Source of the DNA: Rhizobium sullae
GTDB lineage: Bacteria > Pseudomonadota > Alphaproteobacteria > Rhizobiales > Rhizobiaceae
Direction: 5' to 3'
Length of the DNA stretch: 64,000 bases
Assembly: GCF_025200715.1 (NCBI RefSeq)
Contig: NZ_CP104143.1
Span: forward strand, 3,692,501-3,756,500
Shown one piece after another: positions 37,729-48,047 of the stretch. The first letter of the stretch is position 1; every line of letters starts with the position of its first letter. Both the position numbers and the translations under genes were made by a program. Below the pieces are notes generated by a model. That model ran no database searches, was not told where the DNA came from, and was given only the letters and a program-made list of their open reading frames with translations.

Positions 37729-40293
37729 CTATCCCGGTTGCTCCGAGCCACCCCGAAAGGGGCGCTTCCTCTTTACATCCTGCGGAACCTTTAGGTAGAA
37801 GAACATGTCGAGATCGGCGGCGCGCTGCGGGTCGAGTTCACGCAGCGACAGTTCGCGACCGGTCACGGATCCAACGCAGCCGAGATGCTCCGCATTCAGG
37901 TAGACACGCTCGGGTCTCTTTTCGTCCTTCGCCCCTTCTTTCCCCGTATTGATGTCGGCCCAGATATGCGCAGAGCGCAGCCGCAACCGGCAGAGAATCC
38001 GTTCCAGCCGATCGGGTTTCCACCACTCGTAGAGTTGTTCCGCGAACAGGCCCGTGATCCGCTGCCCGAAGCGGTGGTAGCGGGCCGTCTCCAGAAACGT
38101 GCGCGCCATGGAATGCGGGGTCCAGATCAAGGCTGGGTAACCGTCAGGGCTGCTGTCGATCCTGATGTCGCCGTCGAGGCGAATCCGCTGGAAGCCCCAG
38201 GTCGAGCAAAGGGGATATTCCTTCTTGTCGCCGGGCTGACTGGCGTGAAGCCAGTAGACCTTGTCGGCATCGGTCGTCGGATAGGGAAGCTCGAGCTCCA
38301 GTTCGAGGATGGGATCGAATTTCTGGATGCCGAGGTTAAGAGAGTCGTCCAGGTCCAGGCCGATGGCGATACCGCTCAAGAAGGAATCGCAATCTACCTC
38401 GAGGCCGTTCAAGATCGTCTCTTCCTTGTCATTGATGAGTGCGGTGGTCTTGCCTTTGGGGTCAAAAAGGTCGATCCGCGCCAGCTTCAGGACCGGGAAC
38501 TTGGTGTTGATCAGGCCGCAGAGCCCGTCGATGGCAGCCTGGACGTTGTCGAAGTCTTTGAGGTGTTCGCAGCCGAGCGGGTCGTAGCTCGTGGTTTTCG
38601 CCTGATCGAACCGCGCGGTGAAGGTCACAGGCTGGGCACCGCCGGCACCGAGAAGGGAGGCCCTGATCTGGTGAAGGGCGCTCGGCGCGTTTCCGTCGAT
38701 CGTCCAGGAGACCGACACTTCGCCCTGGGCGTTCGTCGTGCTCTGCTGTTGCTGGACCGACGTGACTGGGGCCGCGTCGATCATCGACGGTTGTGCGCCG
38801 GGCGGCAAGCTCCACTGAACAATCGCTCCGGGTACCGGGGTCGAACCGCGAAGCACTGCCAGGCGCAAAGGCGCGGCGAGCTTGATCGGCCCACCGCCAT
38901 TCGAAAAAGCCGCCTGGCCGTCGCCGCCGCGATAGTGAAGCACCCGGTCCGTCAGGCGCGCGCACGGGATGCGGCAATCGTCGAACGTCGAAGCCGCGGG
39001 CGAACCGGTTGCCACCGAAAGCGGCGCATAGCGTGTCTCTGGGCCGTGGGGCGTCTGCTGGGTGCTGGAGGGCCAATCGATGGTGCCGTCGGCCCTTGCC
39101 GCGAAAGTCCAGTAGTCGCCGCGCCGAAAGGTCGCCGCCGCTCCGCCGCCCCCCTGGATCGACAGGCCGTCGCCAAGGCTTTGCACTGCTGTCAGTCCTC
39201 CGGCGCCAGGTGCGCCGAACACGATCAGGCCGGAGCTGTCGGGCAGAACGTCCCAAAACCGCAGGAACCAGCCGCCCGTCGCCGCCGCACCGGTCGCCGC
39301 GATCGCCGCTGTCGTCGCTTCGACTGTAACTTTTTCGTCCGTGGCGAGCGCCACGCGAAACAGCCGTTCGCTGGTGAGCGCCGCGCGCGGGTCGACGTCG
39401 TCGTGCAGGCTGACGATTTCGGCCCAGCTTCCGGGGGCGAACCAGGAGCGCGGATCGAGAGACGGCGGGCTCACCGTGATCTCGTTGCCGTTGATGCCCG
39501 TAATGGCGACGAGCAGGCTCGCATTCCTGCGCGAGAGCTTGAGTTTCAATCCCTGGAGCCCGAAGCGCGGGCCATCAGCGAGGGGCGGCGGACTTCCGGC
39601 CTCCGCGATCGGCACGCCGCCGTGAACCTCGAGCCGATAGAGAAGGTTCTCGAGCCGTGTATAGCCTCCCTGCGGCATCAGCGAACACGGGTCCGTGCCT
39701 GGGACGGAGGGCTGGACGGTCACGGCGATGGAGCCGGAGGAAGGCGCGGTCAGGCGCAGCCAGTCGGCATTCTGCGGCGCGGTCGCGCAGGACACCGACC
39801 CGTGAACGGGCTGGGGCAGGACCTGCCAGTCGGCAATCAGCCTGCCCGAGGCCTGGGCGTCGCCCAGTGCCTTGTCGGCGAAAGCCGGTTCCTCGACCGG
39901 ATCGACATGGCGTATGAGCGCCTTGATGGCGACGACCGACGGCAGGGTCGCCGCATCGCCGTTGCGGGGATGAGGCTGTGTGGCGAGCGTGCAGGCTGCC
40001 ATGTTGTCGAGGCGCCAGCCGTCCAGAAAGCCGTGGCCCGGCTGGATCGACAGGTTCAGCGGGCCGCCGCCGGCCTGGATCGCGAAGGCGCTGGTGCCGG
40101 ACGGATAGGCGAGGCGGCCCGGCGCACCGATCACGTCGGACATGTCGCCGTCGATGCGCGTGAGCGTCAGCCGGGCGTCCTGATCGAAATCCGCATCAAG
40201 CAAGACCTGGCCTTGCCGGGGCGCCACGGCCCGCAACGGGCGCGGATCCCGACTATTGATGATCTGGCGTGTGGCGTCGGCGCGAATGGTCAT
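37729..40293 (-). CDS. DUF6519-type eCIS protein, possible fibre or outer baseplate component
   Basis: 854 aa from the ATG at 40293; its start overlaps the previous stop as ATGA, so upstream extension is wrong. The N-terminus (RQIINSRDPRPLRAVAPRQG, then QVLLDADFDQDARL) matches the DUF6519 proteins seen at the end of eCIS operons. The middle is beta-rich with Ig-like character (STTNAQGEVSVSWTIDGNA). The C-terminus has aromatic and charged residues. Its place as last gene fits a receptor-binding or fibre function that would decide the target cell. No classical adenovirus-type fibre repeat is evident. Function is inferred mainly from position. Confidence 0.65.
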   Translation of the reverse strand: MTIRADATRQIINSRDPRPLRAVAPRQGQVLLDADFDQDARLTLTRIDGDMSDVIGAPGRLAYPSGTSAFAIQAGGGPLNLSIQPGHGFLDGWRLDNMAACTLATQPHPRNGDAATLPSVVAIKALIRHVDPVEEPAFADKALGDAQASGRLIADWQVLPQPVHGSVSCATAPQNADWLRLTAPSSGSIAVTVQPSVPGTDPCSLMPQGGYTRLENLLYRLEVHGGVPIAEAGSPPPLADGPRFGLQGLKLKLSRRNASLLVAITGINGNEITVSPPSLDPRSWFAPGSWAEIVSLHDDVDPRAALTSERLFRVALATDEKVTVEATTAAIAATGAAATGGWFLRFWDVLPDSSGLIVFGAPGAGGLTAVQSLGDGLSIQGGGGAAATFRRGDYWTFAARADGTIDWPSSTQQTPHGPETRYAPLSVATGSPAASTFDDCRIPCARLTDRVLHYRGGDGQAAFSNGGGPIKLAAPLRLAVLRGSTPVPGAIVQWSLPPGAQPSMIDAAPVTSVQQQQSTTNAQGEVSVSWTIDGNAPSALHQIRASLLGAGGAQPVTFTARFDQAKTTSYDPLGCEHLKDFDNVQAAIDGLCGLINTKFPVLKLARIDLFDPKGKTTALINDKEETILNGLEVDCDSFLSGIAIGLDLDDSLNLGIQKFDPILELELELPYPTTDADKVYWLHASQPGDKKEYPLCSTWGFQRIRLDGDIRIDSSPDGYPALIWTPHSMARTFLETARYHRFGQRITGLFAEQLYEWWKPDRLERILCRLRLRSAHIWADINTGKEGAKDEKRPERVYLNAEHLGCVGSVTGRELSLRELDPQRAADLDMFFYLKVPQDVKRKRPFRGGSEQPG

Positions 40294-42668
40294 GGCTTGT
40301 TCCTTCGCAGGGCTTGAGGCGCGGATTGGGCGTCGTCGAGGATCGCCGTCTCCAGGCCAAACGGAGTGAAGTCGTCGAAGAGCGAGGTGAGGTTGGCGCG
40401 CCTCAGGCTTGCCCCCCACGGGCCGAAAGAGCCCATCTCGGTTCCGCCCTCGCCGCCGTTGCGAATTCCGTCGGGGCAGAGGGGATGGAGGAGGGCGCAG
40501 GCTGGCTCGTCGAGGCTCGTGTCCATGAATACCGGCGCTGCGCGCAGCGCGGCCGCGGTGGAGAGAGTGGGGTCCGGCTGGCAACGGAACCGGCGCGGAC
40601 CGTCGCTGCCGGGCGCGAGGTAGGAATAGCGCAGGCACCCTTCCTGCTTGCGCTGCACCGTCAGTGCGGTGGTGAACAGACAACCGGTTGCCTCGACGGA
40701 CTTCGTTCGTGCCGTGCCGAAGAGCGTGACGTCGCAAAGCCTGGCATCGAGGTTTTCGGCTGCCAGCACCGGCAATGCCGCTCCGTCGGGGCTGAGGATC
40801 GATCCGGAGACGTTGATGCGCCCCGGTCCTCCGCCGGATTCGAGTGCCAGCGGACCGGAGAGACTGTCGTCGATGCGCACGAAAAGGTGCTTGAAGGCTG
40901 CGGTCGTCAGTGCCGCCGAGCCGGGATTGCGCAGCGTCGTATGACGCAGCCAGAGATGGGAGACCGCGTTCGCGCCGAGGGAAAGGCCCCGGGTGAGCTC
41001 AAGACCATCCAGGATCAATTCGCCCGGATCCTCGTTCGCAGCCGGAGGAGCGGCCGCCGCGACCGAGACGGGCGCATCCACCGTGAAGCGCCGTTCCCGG
41101 CGCACGAGGTAGCCCAGCCGGTCGGGGTCGTCGGGAAAGCCCGGTCCTGTCGCCTTTGCGCGCCATTGCGCAGCGACCAGATGCAGCGCGGTGCCGGGAT
41201 GGACACGCACGGTGGCTGCCGTCGTCTCGCGGTCGCAGCGGACGAACACGATCAGCGCGCGCTTGCCGGCGCCGTCCGACAGGACGTCGGCAAGCGCCTG
41301 CGACAAGGTTTGCACGCTGCGGACACGGTCGGAGGCGGACCCACCCGCTGCCGCGGTGGCGTCGACCACTCTGACAAAATTTTTCAGCCGGTCCGTATCG
41401 AGGACTTCGAAAGGAACCTCGTCGTCGTTTCGCTCCTGCGCTCCCGCTCCGATCGGCCGGCCGATGCCATAGGCGTAAGCGATGCGAAGTTCGACGATCT
41501 CCTGTTGGCCGGCGGCGGGCGCGGGGGCGATGGCGCGTCCCGTGGCCGGATCGAATCCCAATAGGATCGGCGACGCGACCACATGGGCCTGGGCCTTCGG
41601 AAGTGCGCCGGTCGACCATTCGTGCGTTCGCGATTCGGCCGGCCGACTGCCGGGGGCGAGAGGGGCGTCTTCGAGATTGCAGATCAGAAGTTCCTCCGGC
41701 CGCAGGCGCGTGAACGCATTCTCGTCCTTGCGGCGAGCGAAGAGCGCGAAGGGAAGGTCCTTCGCGCCGAACCACAGCGGCTTTGGCGAACCGCCTTCGA
41801 GAGCCGCATGCCGCAGTTCTTCCGTTTCGAGGTGGAGCGGCAGGCGATGCAGTCGGTCTGGCAGATGATGAGGCTCCTGCCTGCCCCCTTTTCCTTCCGC
41901 CTGGGCTTCGGCCCCTCGATCCGGGTTGAACAGGCGGATCTTGCGTTCGAGCTGCGCCGCAAGCTGCCAATAGCCCGGATGAGCCGTGCCGGCGATCGGC
42001 CATGGGCGCAGGACGGGCGTGCCAGCCACGTCCTGAAGGGTCGGATTGGCGCTGTCGGGCGCCGGGAAAAGTGGAGTGAGCGGGCGCAGCAGGTGAGCGC
42101 CGACTATCGGCACGTGCCAGCGCCCCGCAGCGCGCGCGATCGAACGCAAATCCGCGAGCCGCGCCGCCTTGTCGAAAGCCCGGCCGGCGCGGCTGGCCAT
42201 GTCGCCCGGTCTCAGGTCGGCGAATGCAGGGCGGTCCGGACGCACATCGATCAGGTGGGCGATTCGGGCGACGCGTTGATAATATTCGACGACGACCGCG
42301 CCTTCCTGGGTGACGTCCTGAGCGAGTTCGGCCAGGATCCGCGCTGTGCCCTTGCCGCGGCGATAGCGCAGCAAGTTGGCAATGAGCGCGCGCGGCAGTT
42401 CGCCGGAGGGAAGGGCGGCGAAGGAGGGGGCGCCAACCAGGGCCGCGAAGGCGGGGAGCGCCGCATCGGGCGCGGTCTCGACGAAAAGCGCGTCGAAGAA
42501 TCGGTCCAGCTCCGCGTCGATCTCGGCCGAACCGCCGCCGAGAACCCGAAAAAGGGCTTCTAGCGTTCGGCCCTCGCGCGCATCGCGATCGCGGATATGG
42601 GCCGGTAGGAGATCGAAAAGCCGGGCTGCGGCTTCCAATGCGCGCTCGTCGGTAACCCGCTCGCTCAT
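40290..42668 (-). CDS. eCIS baseplate protein, P2 gpI-like N-terminus
   Basis: 792 aa. Residues 1-150 (RLFDLLPAHIRDRD, then LEALFRVLGGGSAEIDAELD, then LPSGELPRALIANLLRYRRG) resemble phage tail protein I, which links the baseplate to fibres. The C-terminal half has short repeating turns (HLWLRHTTLRNPGSAALT, then GRINVSGSILSPDG) that suggest a parallel beta-helix, common in fibre or spike proteins. Both neighbours overlap by ATGA. The combined layout makes it a likely adaptor between the baseplate wedge and the last gene's product. Confidence 0.75.
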   Translation of the reverse strand: MSERVTDERALEAAARLFDLLPAHIRDRDAREGRTLEALFRVLGGGSAEIDAELDRFFDALFVETAPDAALPAFAALVGAPSFAALPSGELPRALIANLLRYRRGKGTARILAELAQDVTQEGAVVVEYYQRVARIAHLIDVRPDRPAFADLRPGDMASRAGRAFDKAARLADLRSIARAAGRWHVPIVGAHLLRPLTPLFPAPDSANPTLQDVAGTPVLRPWPIAGTAHPGYWQLAAQLERKIRLFNPDRGAEAQAEGKGGRQEPHHLPDRLHRLPLHLETEELRHAALEGGSPKPLWFGAKDLPFALFARRKDENAFTRLRPEELLICNLEDAPLAPGSRPAESRTHEWSTGALPKAQAHVVASPILLGFDPATGRAIAPAPAAGQQEIVELRIAYAYGIGRPIGAGAQERNDDEVPFEVLDTDRLKNFVRVVDATAAAGGSASDRVRSVQTLSQALADVLSDGAGKRALIVFVRCDRETTAATVRVHPGTALHLVAAQWRAKATGPGFPDDPDRLGYLVRRERRFTVDAPVSVAAAAPPAANEDPGELILDGLELTRGLSLGANAVSHLWLRHTTLRNPGSAALTTAAFKHLFVRIDDSLSGPLALESGGGPGRINVSGSILSPDGAALPVLAAENLDARLCDVTLFGTARTKSVEATGCLFTTALTVQRKQEGCLRYSYLAPGSDGPRRFRCQPDPTLSTAAALRAAPVFMDTSLDEPACALLHPLCPDGIRNGGEGGTEMGSFGPWGASLRRANLTSLFDDFTPFGLETAILDDAQSAPQALRRNKP

Positions 42669-45193
42669 GGCAGCATCTCCGTCAGAGCGAGGCTTGCATC
42701 GGACAGCGAGATGAGACCGGCCCGCCGGAAGACGAGCGGACCACCGGGCTGGGATTCGTCAAAGCGCGGCAGCGGGCACAGCAGGCGGCCGGCATCGGCG
42801 GGCGGGCCACCCGAAAGCGAAAACGCGGTAACGCGCGCCGCCAGGACGCCCGGCAAGTTCTGGGTGGCCGTCATCACCTCGGCGATATGAAGCGCCCGGC
42901 CGAAGGGGCGCATTTCGGGCGAGAATGCGCGCAGCAGAGCGGCGCGCACATCTGCCTGCACCTTGGCGCGCTCGAGGGCCGGGTCGTGCGCGAAGGCGAT
43001 CCCGACGGTTGCGGTCAGGCTTTCGAAACCTTCGATCCGGATGGTCCGTCCCGGTGGCGAAGCGCCGAGAATGGCCTTGCGCAGGCCCGTGAGCAGGTCC
43101 GATCCTGGGACCGGGTTTTGAAAGGTGGTATCGGCAATCGTCAGGCAGAGCACATGCCGCATGCCCTGGCGCAGTTCCGAAGCGAACGCCTTGCCGACGC
43201 CCCGGTAGGACTGCGCGAAGGCCTGGAAATCCTCGAGCGCAACGGTCCGATCGAGCGTCCTGGTCGACGCCGGCAGCGCATTTCGCACGTCGTCCGGGCC
43301 TTCGGGCTCGGTCCCGCCCACGGCGGCAAAGGGGTTGGTGGCGCCGCGCAGGCCGGGAACCGGGGTCATGATGGTCGTCAGCCTTGCCGCGCCCACATTG
43401 CCCTTGGCTCCTCCACCTTTCCGGTAGGCCGCCGTGACCGGCTGACCGGAAGGCAAGGGGCCGGCGAACTCGAGAAGGGGGCCGAGCGGTGTTTCGGCCG
43501 CGAAGCGATAGGCGCGCGTTTCCGCGGGTAAGCCGTAGAGATTGTCGACCCGGTCGTAGGCGCGCGCGCCCACGCGCACCTCCAGTGCTGGCGCGTACCC
43601 TTTTGCACTCTTGGCGGGTACGTGCGCGACCGGCCCTGACTTCAGGCGGAAGCGCGGCAGCGGCATGCCGGCCTCGCCCTTGCCCAACGTCTCCGCCCCC
43701 GAAACGGGGGTTTCGCCCTGGTTGACGCGGACGCAATTGCCGTGAATTTCGAGACCCTCGGCTTTGTAGGCATTCGAGAGAGGCGTGGTGAACACCAGTG
43801 TCGTCTCCGTGGACCCGTCTTCCACGCTCGCAAGCGTCAGCACCTCGCCGCACGGTTCTCCCGAAGAGCACTCCCTGCCCACGAGAATAAGCTGTCTGCC
43901 GGTCTCAAGTGTCTGCCGACCCGCAACGACGATCCGATCAGGCGTCTTTTCAGCGGGGATACCGGCGTCATCTTCCGGCACATGGAGAGACGCCCGTGCG
44001 GTTTCGATCAGGATGGTGGTTTCACGGACCTTCTTCGCGAAGCCGCTTTCGGTCTCTGAGATGTCGACACCGGCGACGGTAATCCTCGACACTTTTGCCG
44101 AGAGGCCGAATCCTCTATGCGCCCCTTCCTGCACGGCGGTAATTTTGCCCATCTGTGTTGGGAGCTTTCCGTCCATAGTTGCGAAAAGCGCTGCCTTGCC
44201 CGCCATGGCGGCGTCGTGGACGGCCTCGAGCAAGACCTCCCCACCCGCCGCAGTCCCGCCCGGTTTCATCGCCAGACCAACCCAATCCCCCGGCCTTTCT
44301 CCACCTTCGGCCATCTGCTTGATGTCGATGAGGTACTCTGTCGTAAACAGTGACAGATCCGGTGCCGTGGAGCCGAACGCCGAGGCTCGGTCGCCAAGAA
44401 GGATGACCTGATTGCGGAAGCTTGAGGCGGCGAAATCCGGGTGGCAGCCGACCAGAGCCTGCGAAGCGAGGGAGAGAAGGGTGGTTGCCGGTGAGCTGGG
44501 GCTGGCAGCGGCCGGCCGGTCGACGGAGACGACGCGGGCGGCAAGCCACTGGCACGGCTTGCCGCCGGCATAGACGAGTATCAGATCGCCGGCACGGACG
44601 CCGGCGACGGCTCCCTCCAAGGTAAGCGAAAGAGTTGCGGTTGAGATTTCGGGATTAGCCGGTTTGCGTGTTACCTTGAGACGGTTCCAGGCTTTTCGGG
44701 CATGAAGCGGTGCATCTGTCTCGAAGGTCTGCGGCAGTTCGTCCTTCAGCGGAACCGAAGCGATCTTAATGCCGCGCGGCAGATCCACGCCGTCGGGTGC
44801 GGCGGCGATGTCGTCGAGATCAAAACTCACGACCGTCGCGGCAGCAAGGGCAGGGCGTGGCGCATAGCCAAGCAGCCGGGCGATGGCACCGACGGCGCTC
44901 GGATCCTCGCTCGTGTGCAGGCCGCCATCCGCCCAGAGCCGGTTGATGTTCCAGGCAAGCACATGCAGTGCGGCAGCCTGTGCATCGAGCAGGGCGACGA
45001 CCGAGTCGGACGGCTCCCGCGTCGTCCATCGGGCGAGCGGCGCCTCGCCCTCGACGCGGGTGCTCGACAGCTCGCCTTTGAGCCTCTCTAGGATGGCGGA
45101 GTGACGGAAGACGAGGCGATCGCCGATATCGAGCGAGATCTGGCGGCTGCCGCAACCACAATCACCGTCGCAGCCACAGGCGCAATCACTCAT
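42665..45193 (-). CDS. eCIS baseplate wedge protein (gpJ-like), second copy
   Basis: 842 aa. The central and C-terminal parts carry baseplate J-like segments (ALPASTRTLDRTVALEDFQAF, then GKAFASELRQGMRH), as in phage gpJ and Afp11/Afp12. The first 15 residues are very cysteine-rich (MSDCACGCDGDCGCGS), a feature not needed for the wedge fold, which could bind metal or cross-link. It follows the 829-aa wedge gene with an ATGA overlap, and the two probably form the heteromeric wedge. Confidence 0.8.
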   Translation of the reverse strand: MSDCACGCDGDCGCGSRQISLDIGDRLVFRHSAILERLKGELSSTRVEGEAPLARWTTREPSDSVVALLDAQAAALHVLAWNINRLWADGGLHTSEDPSAVGAIARLLGYAPRPALAAATVVSFDLDDIAAAPDGVDLPRGIKIASVPLKDELPQTFETDAPLHARKAWNRLKVTRKPANPEISTATLSLTLEGAVAGVRAGDLILVYAGGKPCQWLAARVVSVDRPAAASPSSPATTLLSLASQALVGCHPDFAASSFRNQVILLGDRASAFGSTAPDLSLFTTEYLIDIKQMAEGGERPGDWVGLAMKPGGTAAGGEVLLEAVHDAAMAGKAALFATMDGKLPTQMGKITAVQEGAHRGFGLSAKVSRITVAGVDISETESGFAKKVRETTILIETARASLHVPEDDAGIPAEKTPDRIVVAGRQTLETGRQLILVGRECSSGEPCGEVLTLASVEDGSTETTLVFTTPLSNAYKAEGLEIHGNCVRVNQGETPVSGAETLGKGEAGMPLPRFRLKSGPVAHVPAKSAKGYAPALEVRVGARAYDRVDNLYGLPAETRAYRFAAETPLGPLLEFAGPLPSGQPVTAAYRKGGGAKGNVGAARLTTIMTPVPGLRGATNPFAAVGGTEPEGPDDVRNALPASTRTLDRTVALEDFQAFAQSYRGVGKAFASELRQGMRHVLCLTIADTTFQNPVPGSDLLTGLRKAILGASPPGRTIRIEGFESLTATVGIAFAHDPALERAKVQADVRAALLRAFSPEMRPFGRALHIAEVMTATQNLPGVLAARVTAFSLSGGPPADAGRLLCPLPRFDESQPGGPLVFRRAGLISLSDASLALTEMLP

Positions 45194-47679
45194 CGACCGC
45201 CTCCCATAACCAGTGCCAGGCGTCCGCGCTCAGGGAAGCTGGGATCGTCGGCACACTCGATAATTTCGGCCTCGGCCGGCCGGATGATGCCGGCATCGAG
45301 TTCGCCCTGCGCGGTCTTGCCATACCGCTGAAACGTGATCGGCGTGACCGTCTCGACCCCTGCGACCGCCATTGCGGCCGCAACCAGATTGGAAAGGTAG
45401 AGAGGGGTGCCGAAGCTGAAGCGGTCGGGGTGGAAGAAGCCGGGCGCGCCGTCGCGCGGCCCGAAGGGGCGCAAGGCCTCGCGGACCCGCTGGCCGACGA
45501 CCGCGCGCAAGGCGTCGGGCTCGGCGCAGATGCGCAGCTTGATGTCGAGCGGCGCGGGGCGCGCGCCACGCACCGCAATGTCGAAGCCCATGAGACGGAA
45601 ACGCTCGAGAAATGTCATCAGCTCTTGGATGAAGCCGCCATCCACCGGCAGGCCGCCTTGCCGATCGACATAGAGCAGGATCGTTTGCCAGGCGCCGGTC
45701 CATCGCGGGATCGCGAGCGCGTTCATCACCGCCGTATGGCGTAGCGCGCAGCGGGCATAGTCCTCCGCCGTCACCGCCCGGTCCTGCGTGCGCCAGGCTT
45801 CCGGCGCCTTGAGGCGGATGGAGGCGGCGGGCTCCGCATCCGCGCCACCCCGGCCCGGCAGCGGGTTGGTCACTTCGATCGCGGCTCCGGCCTGGCTGGC
45901 CGGCACTGCGACATGGGTGAGGACATCGTGACCGACGAGGCCCGGGCGGCCAACTCCGAAACGGGCAGCCGGCAGAAACACCGTGCCATCGGCAGGCGCC
46001 AGGCCATTGAAGCGATCGCCGAAGCGAAGTTGTGTCTGACCCCCCAGGCCGGTTTCGACGACGAAGTCGCGGTCGAAACGACCGGAGGCGAGGAGATCGG
46101 TTCGCGCGTGCCAAGTCGAGAAGGCATCCGTCAGCGAGAGCGCCGGCAACACCTCACCGGGTTGGAGCAGGGCCTGTGCCGCGACCCAGGGCGGGCCTGT
46201 AAAGTTCGGCATCGCGGTGCGTGCGATATCCGCGCGCGTAAGCTTGGGGCGCCAGGTGAAGCCCGGCCTTGGCTTGGGTGGATCGAGGCGCGGACGAAGC
46301 ACTTCCATCTCCACGGAAGTGAGCCCGAGATGTAGGGGCGGCGGCGTGGACGCGCCATGATCGGCGATCACCACGTTACCGCAGGCTTCGGCGCAGACCA
46401 GCGCCGGGCTCGCCTGCGACTGGTCGGTCTGCCGGGCCGAAAGCACGAGGTCGAAGGGCAGCGCGTCTTCCGCGCCCCAGGTGACCGTGACGACATCCGT
46501 ATCGTCCAGGACGTCCTGGTCGTGCTCTACCGCCACTAGGCGAACAAGCCACCGCCTTTCGGGGTCGGCATCGGCCTTGCTGCCGGTTTCGGGTGACCGG
46601 GTCTCCATGAGGATGAGGAGGTCGCCCGCCGTCAACGGACCATTGCCGCCACTGTCGTCGACGAAAGTGCAAGACGTTGCGCCTTTCGCAAGCCGGCACT
46701 CGGAATCCGACCAAGTGTGAAAGAAAAGCCGGTTGCGCCAGGACCAGCAGGTGAGGGGCGAAAGCGTTTCGAATATGTCCGGAATGCCTGAGAGGCTGCG
46801 CGAAAGCGCGCGCGAATAGGCCGGCGGAGCAAGCACGGGTGGCAGATCCGGGTTGCGCGCAAGCACGGGCGTCGAGGCCGCCAACGGGAGACCATCAGCC
46901 ATGCCGCCGGGCGTGTAGATGAAGGCGAGGGGCACCCGGGCGCTGGCGCCCTGGACCGGCCTATAGTCAACCATGCGGGCAAGGCGCGCAAGCGAGGAAG
47001 GGGCGCGCGCCGTGTCGAGAAAAGCTTCCGTGCCAATTGAATCGAGTCGGTAGCTCTGCTGGTCGGCGCGATAGGCGAGGGCCTCGATCAGCGTGACGGT
47101 AAAGTCTGCCGCATCGTCTTCCCTGAAGCCCGGGACCTGTGCGGCAATGCGATCCAGCATCTGCCGCCGGAAGCCGCGCCAGTCACGGGCGGCGTAGTCG
47201 AGCAGCGGTTCGGCTTCGCCGGCAACCGGCTGCTCGCCGCAATCGTCCTGGCAGTCAAAGTCCGATGGGCAGTCGATCTTGAACGAGAAATCGACGGCGG
47301 CGAGCCGTGGGTCGATGAACTGCGGAGGCTGGCCGCCCGGGCCGTTGACGATTGCCAGGCGATAGGTCGAGTAGTCGGTCGGCTGGTTGCCGGCAAGCGT
47401 CACGCGGTAGCGCGATACCTGATTAGGGCCGGGGAGCGCCTCGACCAGCGTGGCCTTCGGAGCGGTGAACCGCACGCCGCCCGTGATCTCGATTTCGGCC
47501 GGCGTCAGTGTCGCACCTGGTAGGGGCAAGGGCTTCACCAGGACGATGTCGATCGTCGTGGGATCGGCAAGCGTCGCGCCCTGGTGGACTTCGATGTAGT
47601 CGATGCCGGACAGGACGGCCGCCGAAGCCGCAACGGCTTGGCGTCGCATCGGGTCGCAGCATTGGTATATGGCGCTCAT
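45190..47679 (-). CDS. eCIS baseplate wedge protein (gpJ-like), first copy
   Basis: 829 aa. Contains the baseplate J-like signature in the second half (RLKAPEAWRTQDRAVTAEDY, then RCALRHTAVMNALAIPRWTG). The N-terminal region has several CDCQDDCG-type cysteines near residue 145. Corresponds in position to Afp11. It overlaps the gp25-like gene upstream and the second wedge gene downstream by ATGA. Wedges surround the central spike and trigger sheath contraction. Confidence 0.82.
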   Translation of the reverse strand: MSAIYQCCDPMRRQAVAASAAVLSGIDYIEVHQGATLADPTTIDIVLVKPLPLPGATLTPAEIEITGGVRFTAPKATLVEALPGPNQVSRYRVTLAGNQPTDYSTYRLAIVNGPGGQPPQFIDPRLAAVDFSFKIDCPSDFDCQDDCGEQPVAGEAEPLLDYAARDWRGFRRQMLDRIAAQVPGFREDDAADFTVTLIEALAYRADQQSYRLDSIGTEAFLDTARAPSSLARLARMVDYRPVQGASARVPLAFIYTPGGMADGLPLAASTPVLARNPDLPPVLAPPAYSRALSRSLSGIPDIFETLSPLTCWSWRNRLFFHTWSDSECRLAKGATSCTFVDDSGGNGPLTAGDLLILMETRSPETGSKADADPERRWLVRLVAVEHDQDVLDDTDVVTVTWGAEDALPFDLVLSARQTDQSQASPALVCAEACGNVVIADHGASTPPPLHLGLTSVEMEVLRPRLDPPKPRPGFTWRPKLTRADIARTAMPNFTGPPWVAAQALLQPGEVLPALSLTDAFSTWHARTDLLASGRFDRDFVVETGLGGQTQLRFGDRFNGLAPADGTVFLPAARFGVGRPGLVGHDVLTHVAVPASQAGAAIEVTNPLPGRGGADAEPAASIRLKAPEAWRTQDRAVTAEDYARCALRHTAVMNALAIPRWTGAWQTILLYVDRQGGLPVDGGFIQELMTFLERFRLMGFDIAVRGARPAPLDIKLRICAEPDALRAVVGQRVREALRPFGPRDGAPGFFHPDRFSFGTPLYLSNLVAAAMAVAGVETVTPITFQRYGKTAQGELDAGIIRPAEAEIIECADDPSFPERGRLALVMGGGR

Positions 47680-48047
47680 GGCAGCCCCTTCGACAGGCTG
47701 AGGTTTACGGCCTGGCCGGTAGCCTTCACTTCGTAAGTCAACTCTATCTCGAGGGCGGCCGCTGCCTCGTCGAAATCGACGAGCAGATTTCGAAGAACGA
47801 GGAGATGGCCGAGTTCCTGGGTGATTGCCGCTTCGAGTGTCGCCTCCAGCGCCACGGCGACCGGGCCATTGCCGGCCGCAAACAGCATCTCGCGCACCGG
47901 TGATCCGAATGTCGGCCGCATGACCCGTTCGCCGGGACCAGTCATGATCAGAAGTTCGAGGCAGTCGCGCACATGTTCGGACGAACCGTAAGGCCAGGCC
48001 CTGGCCTGGCCGAGTGGGGTGGCGCTGCAGGGAAAAGCGAGCCTCAT
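47676..48047 (-). CDS. gp25-like baseplate wedge protein (Afp9 equivalent)
   Basis: 123 aa, the usual size of the T4 gp25/lysozyme-like family. Key segments are RDCLELLIMTGPGERVMRP, TFGSPVREMLF, and the helical ALEATLEAAITQELGHLL. gp25 starts sheath assembly on the baseplate. ATGA overlaps on both sides. Confidence 0.85.
   Translation of the reverse strand: MRLAFPCSATPLGQARAWPYGSSEHVRDCLELLIMTGPGERVMRPTFGSPVREMLFAAGNGPVAVALEATLEAAITQELGHLLVLRNLLVDFDEAAAALEIELTYEVKATGQAVNLSLSKGLP

Noticed and set aside
37885..40317. 810-codon plus-strand frame
   Set aside because: Antisense to the DUF6519 gene; low-complexity Arg/Gly/Ala-rich product typical of a GC-driven shadow.
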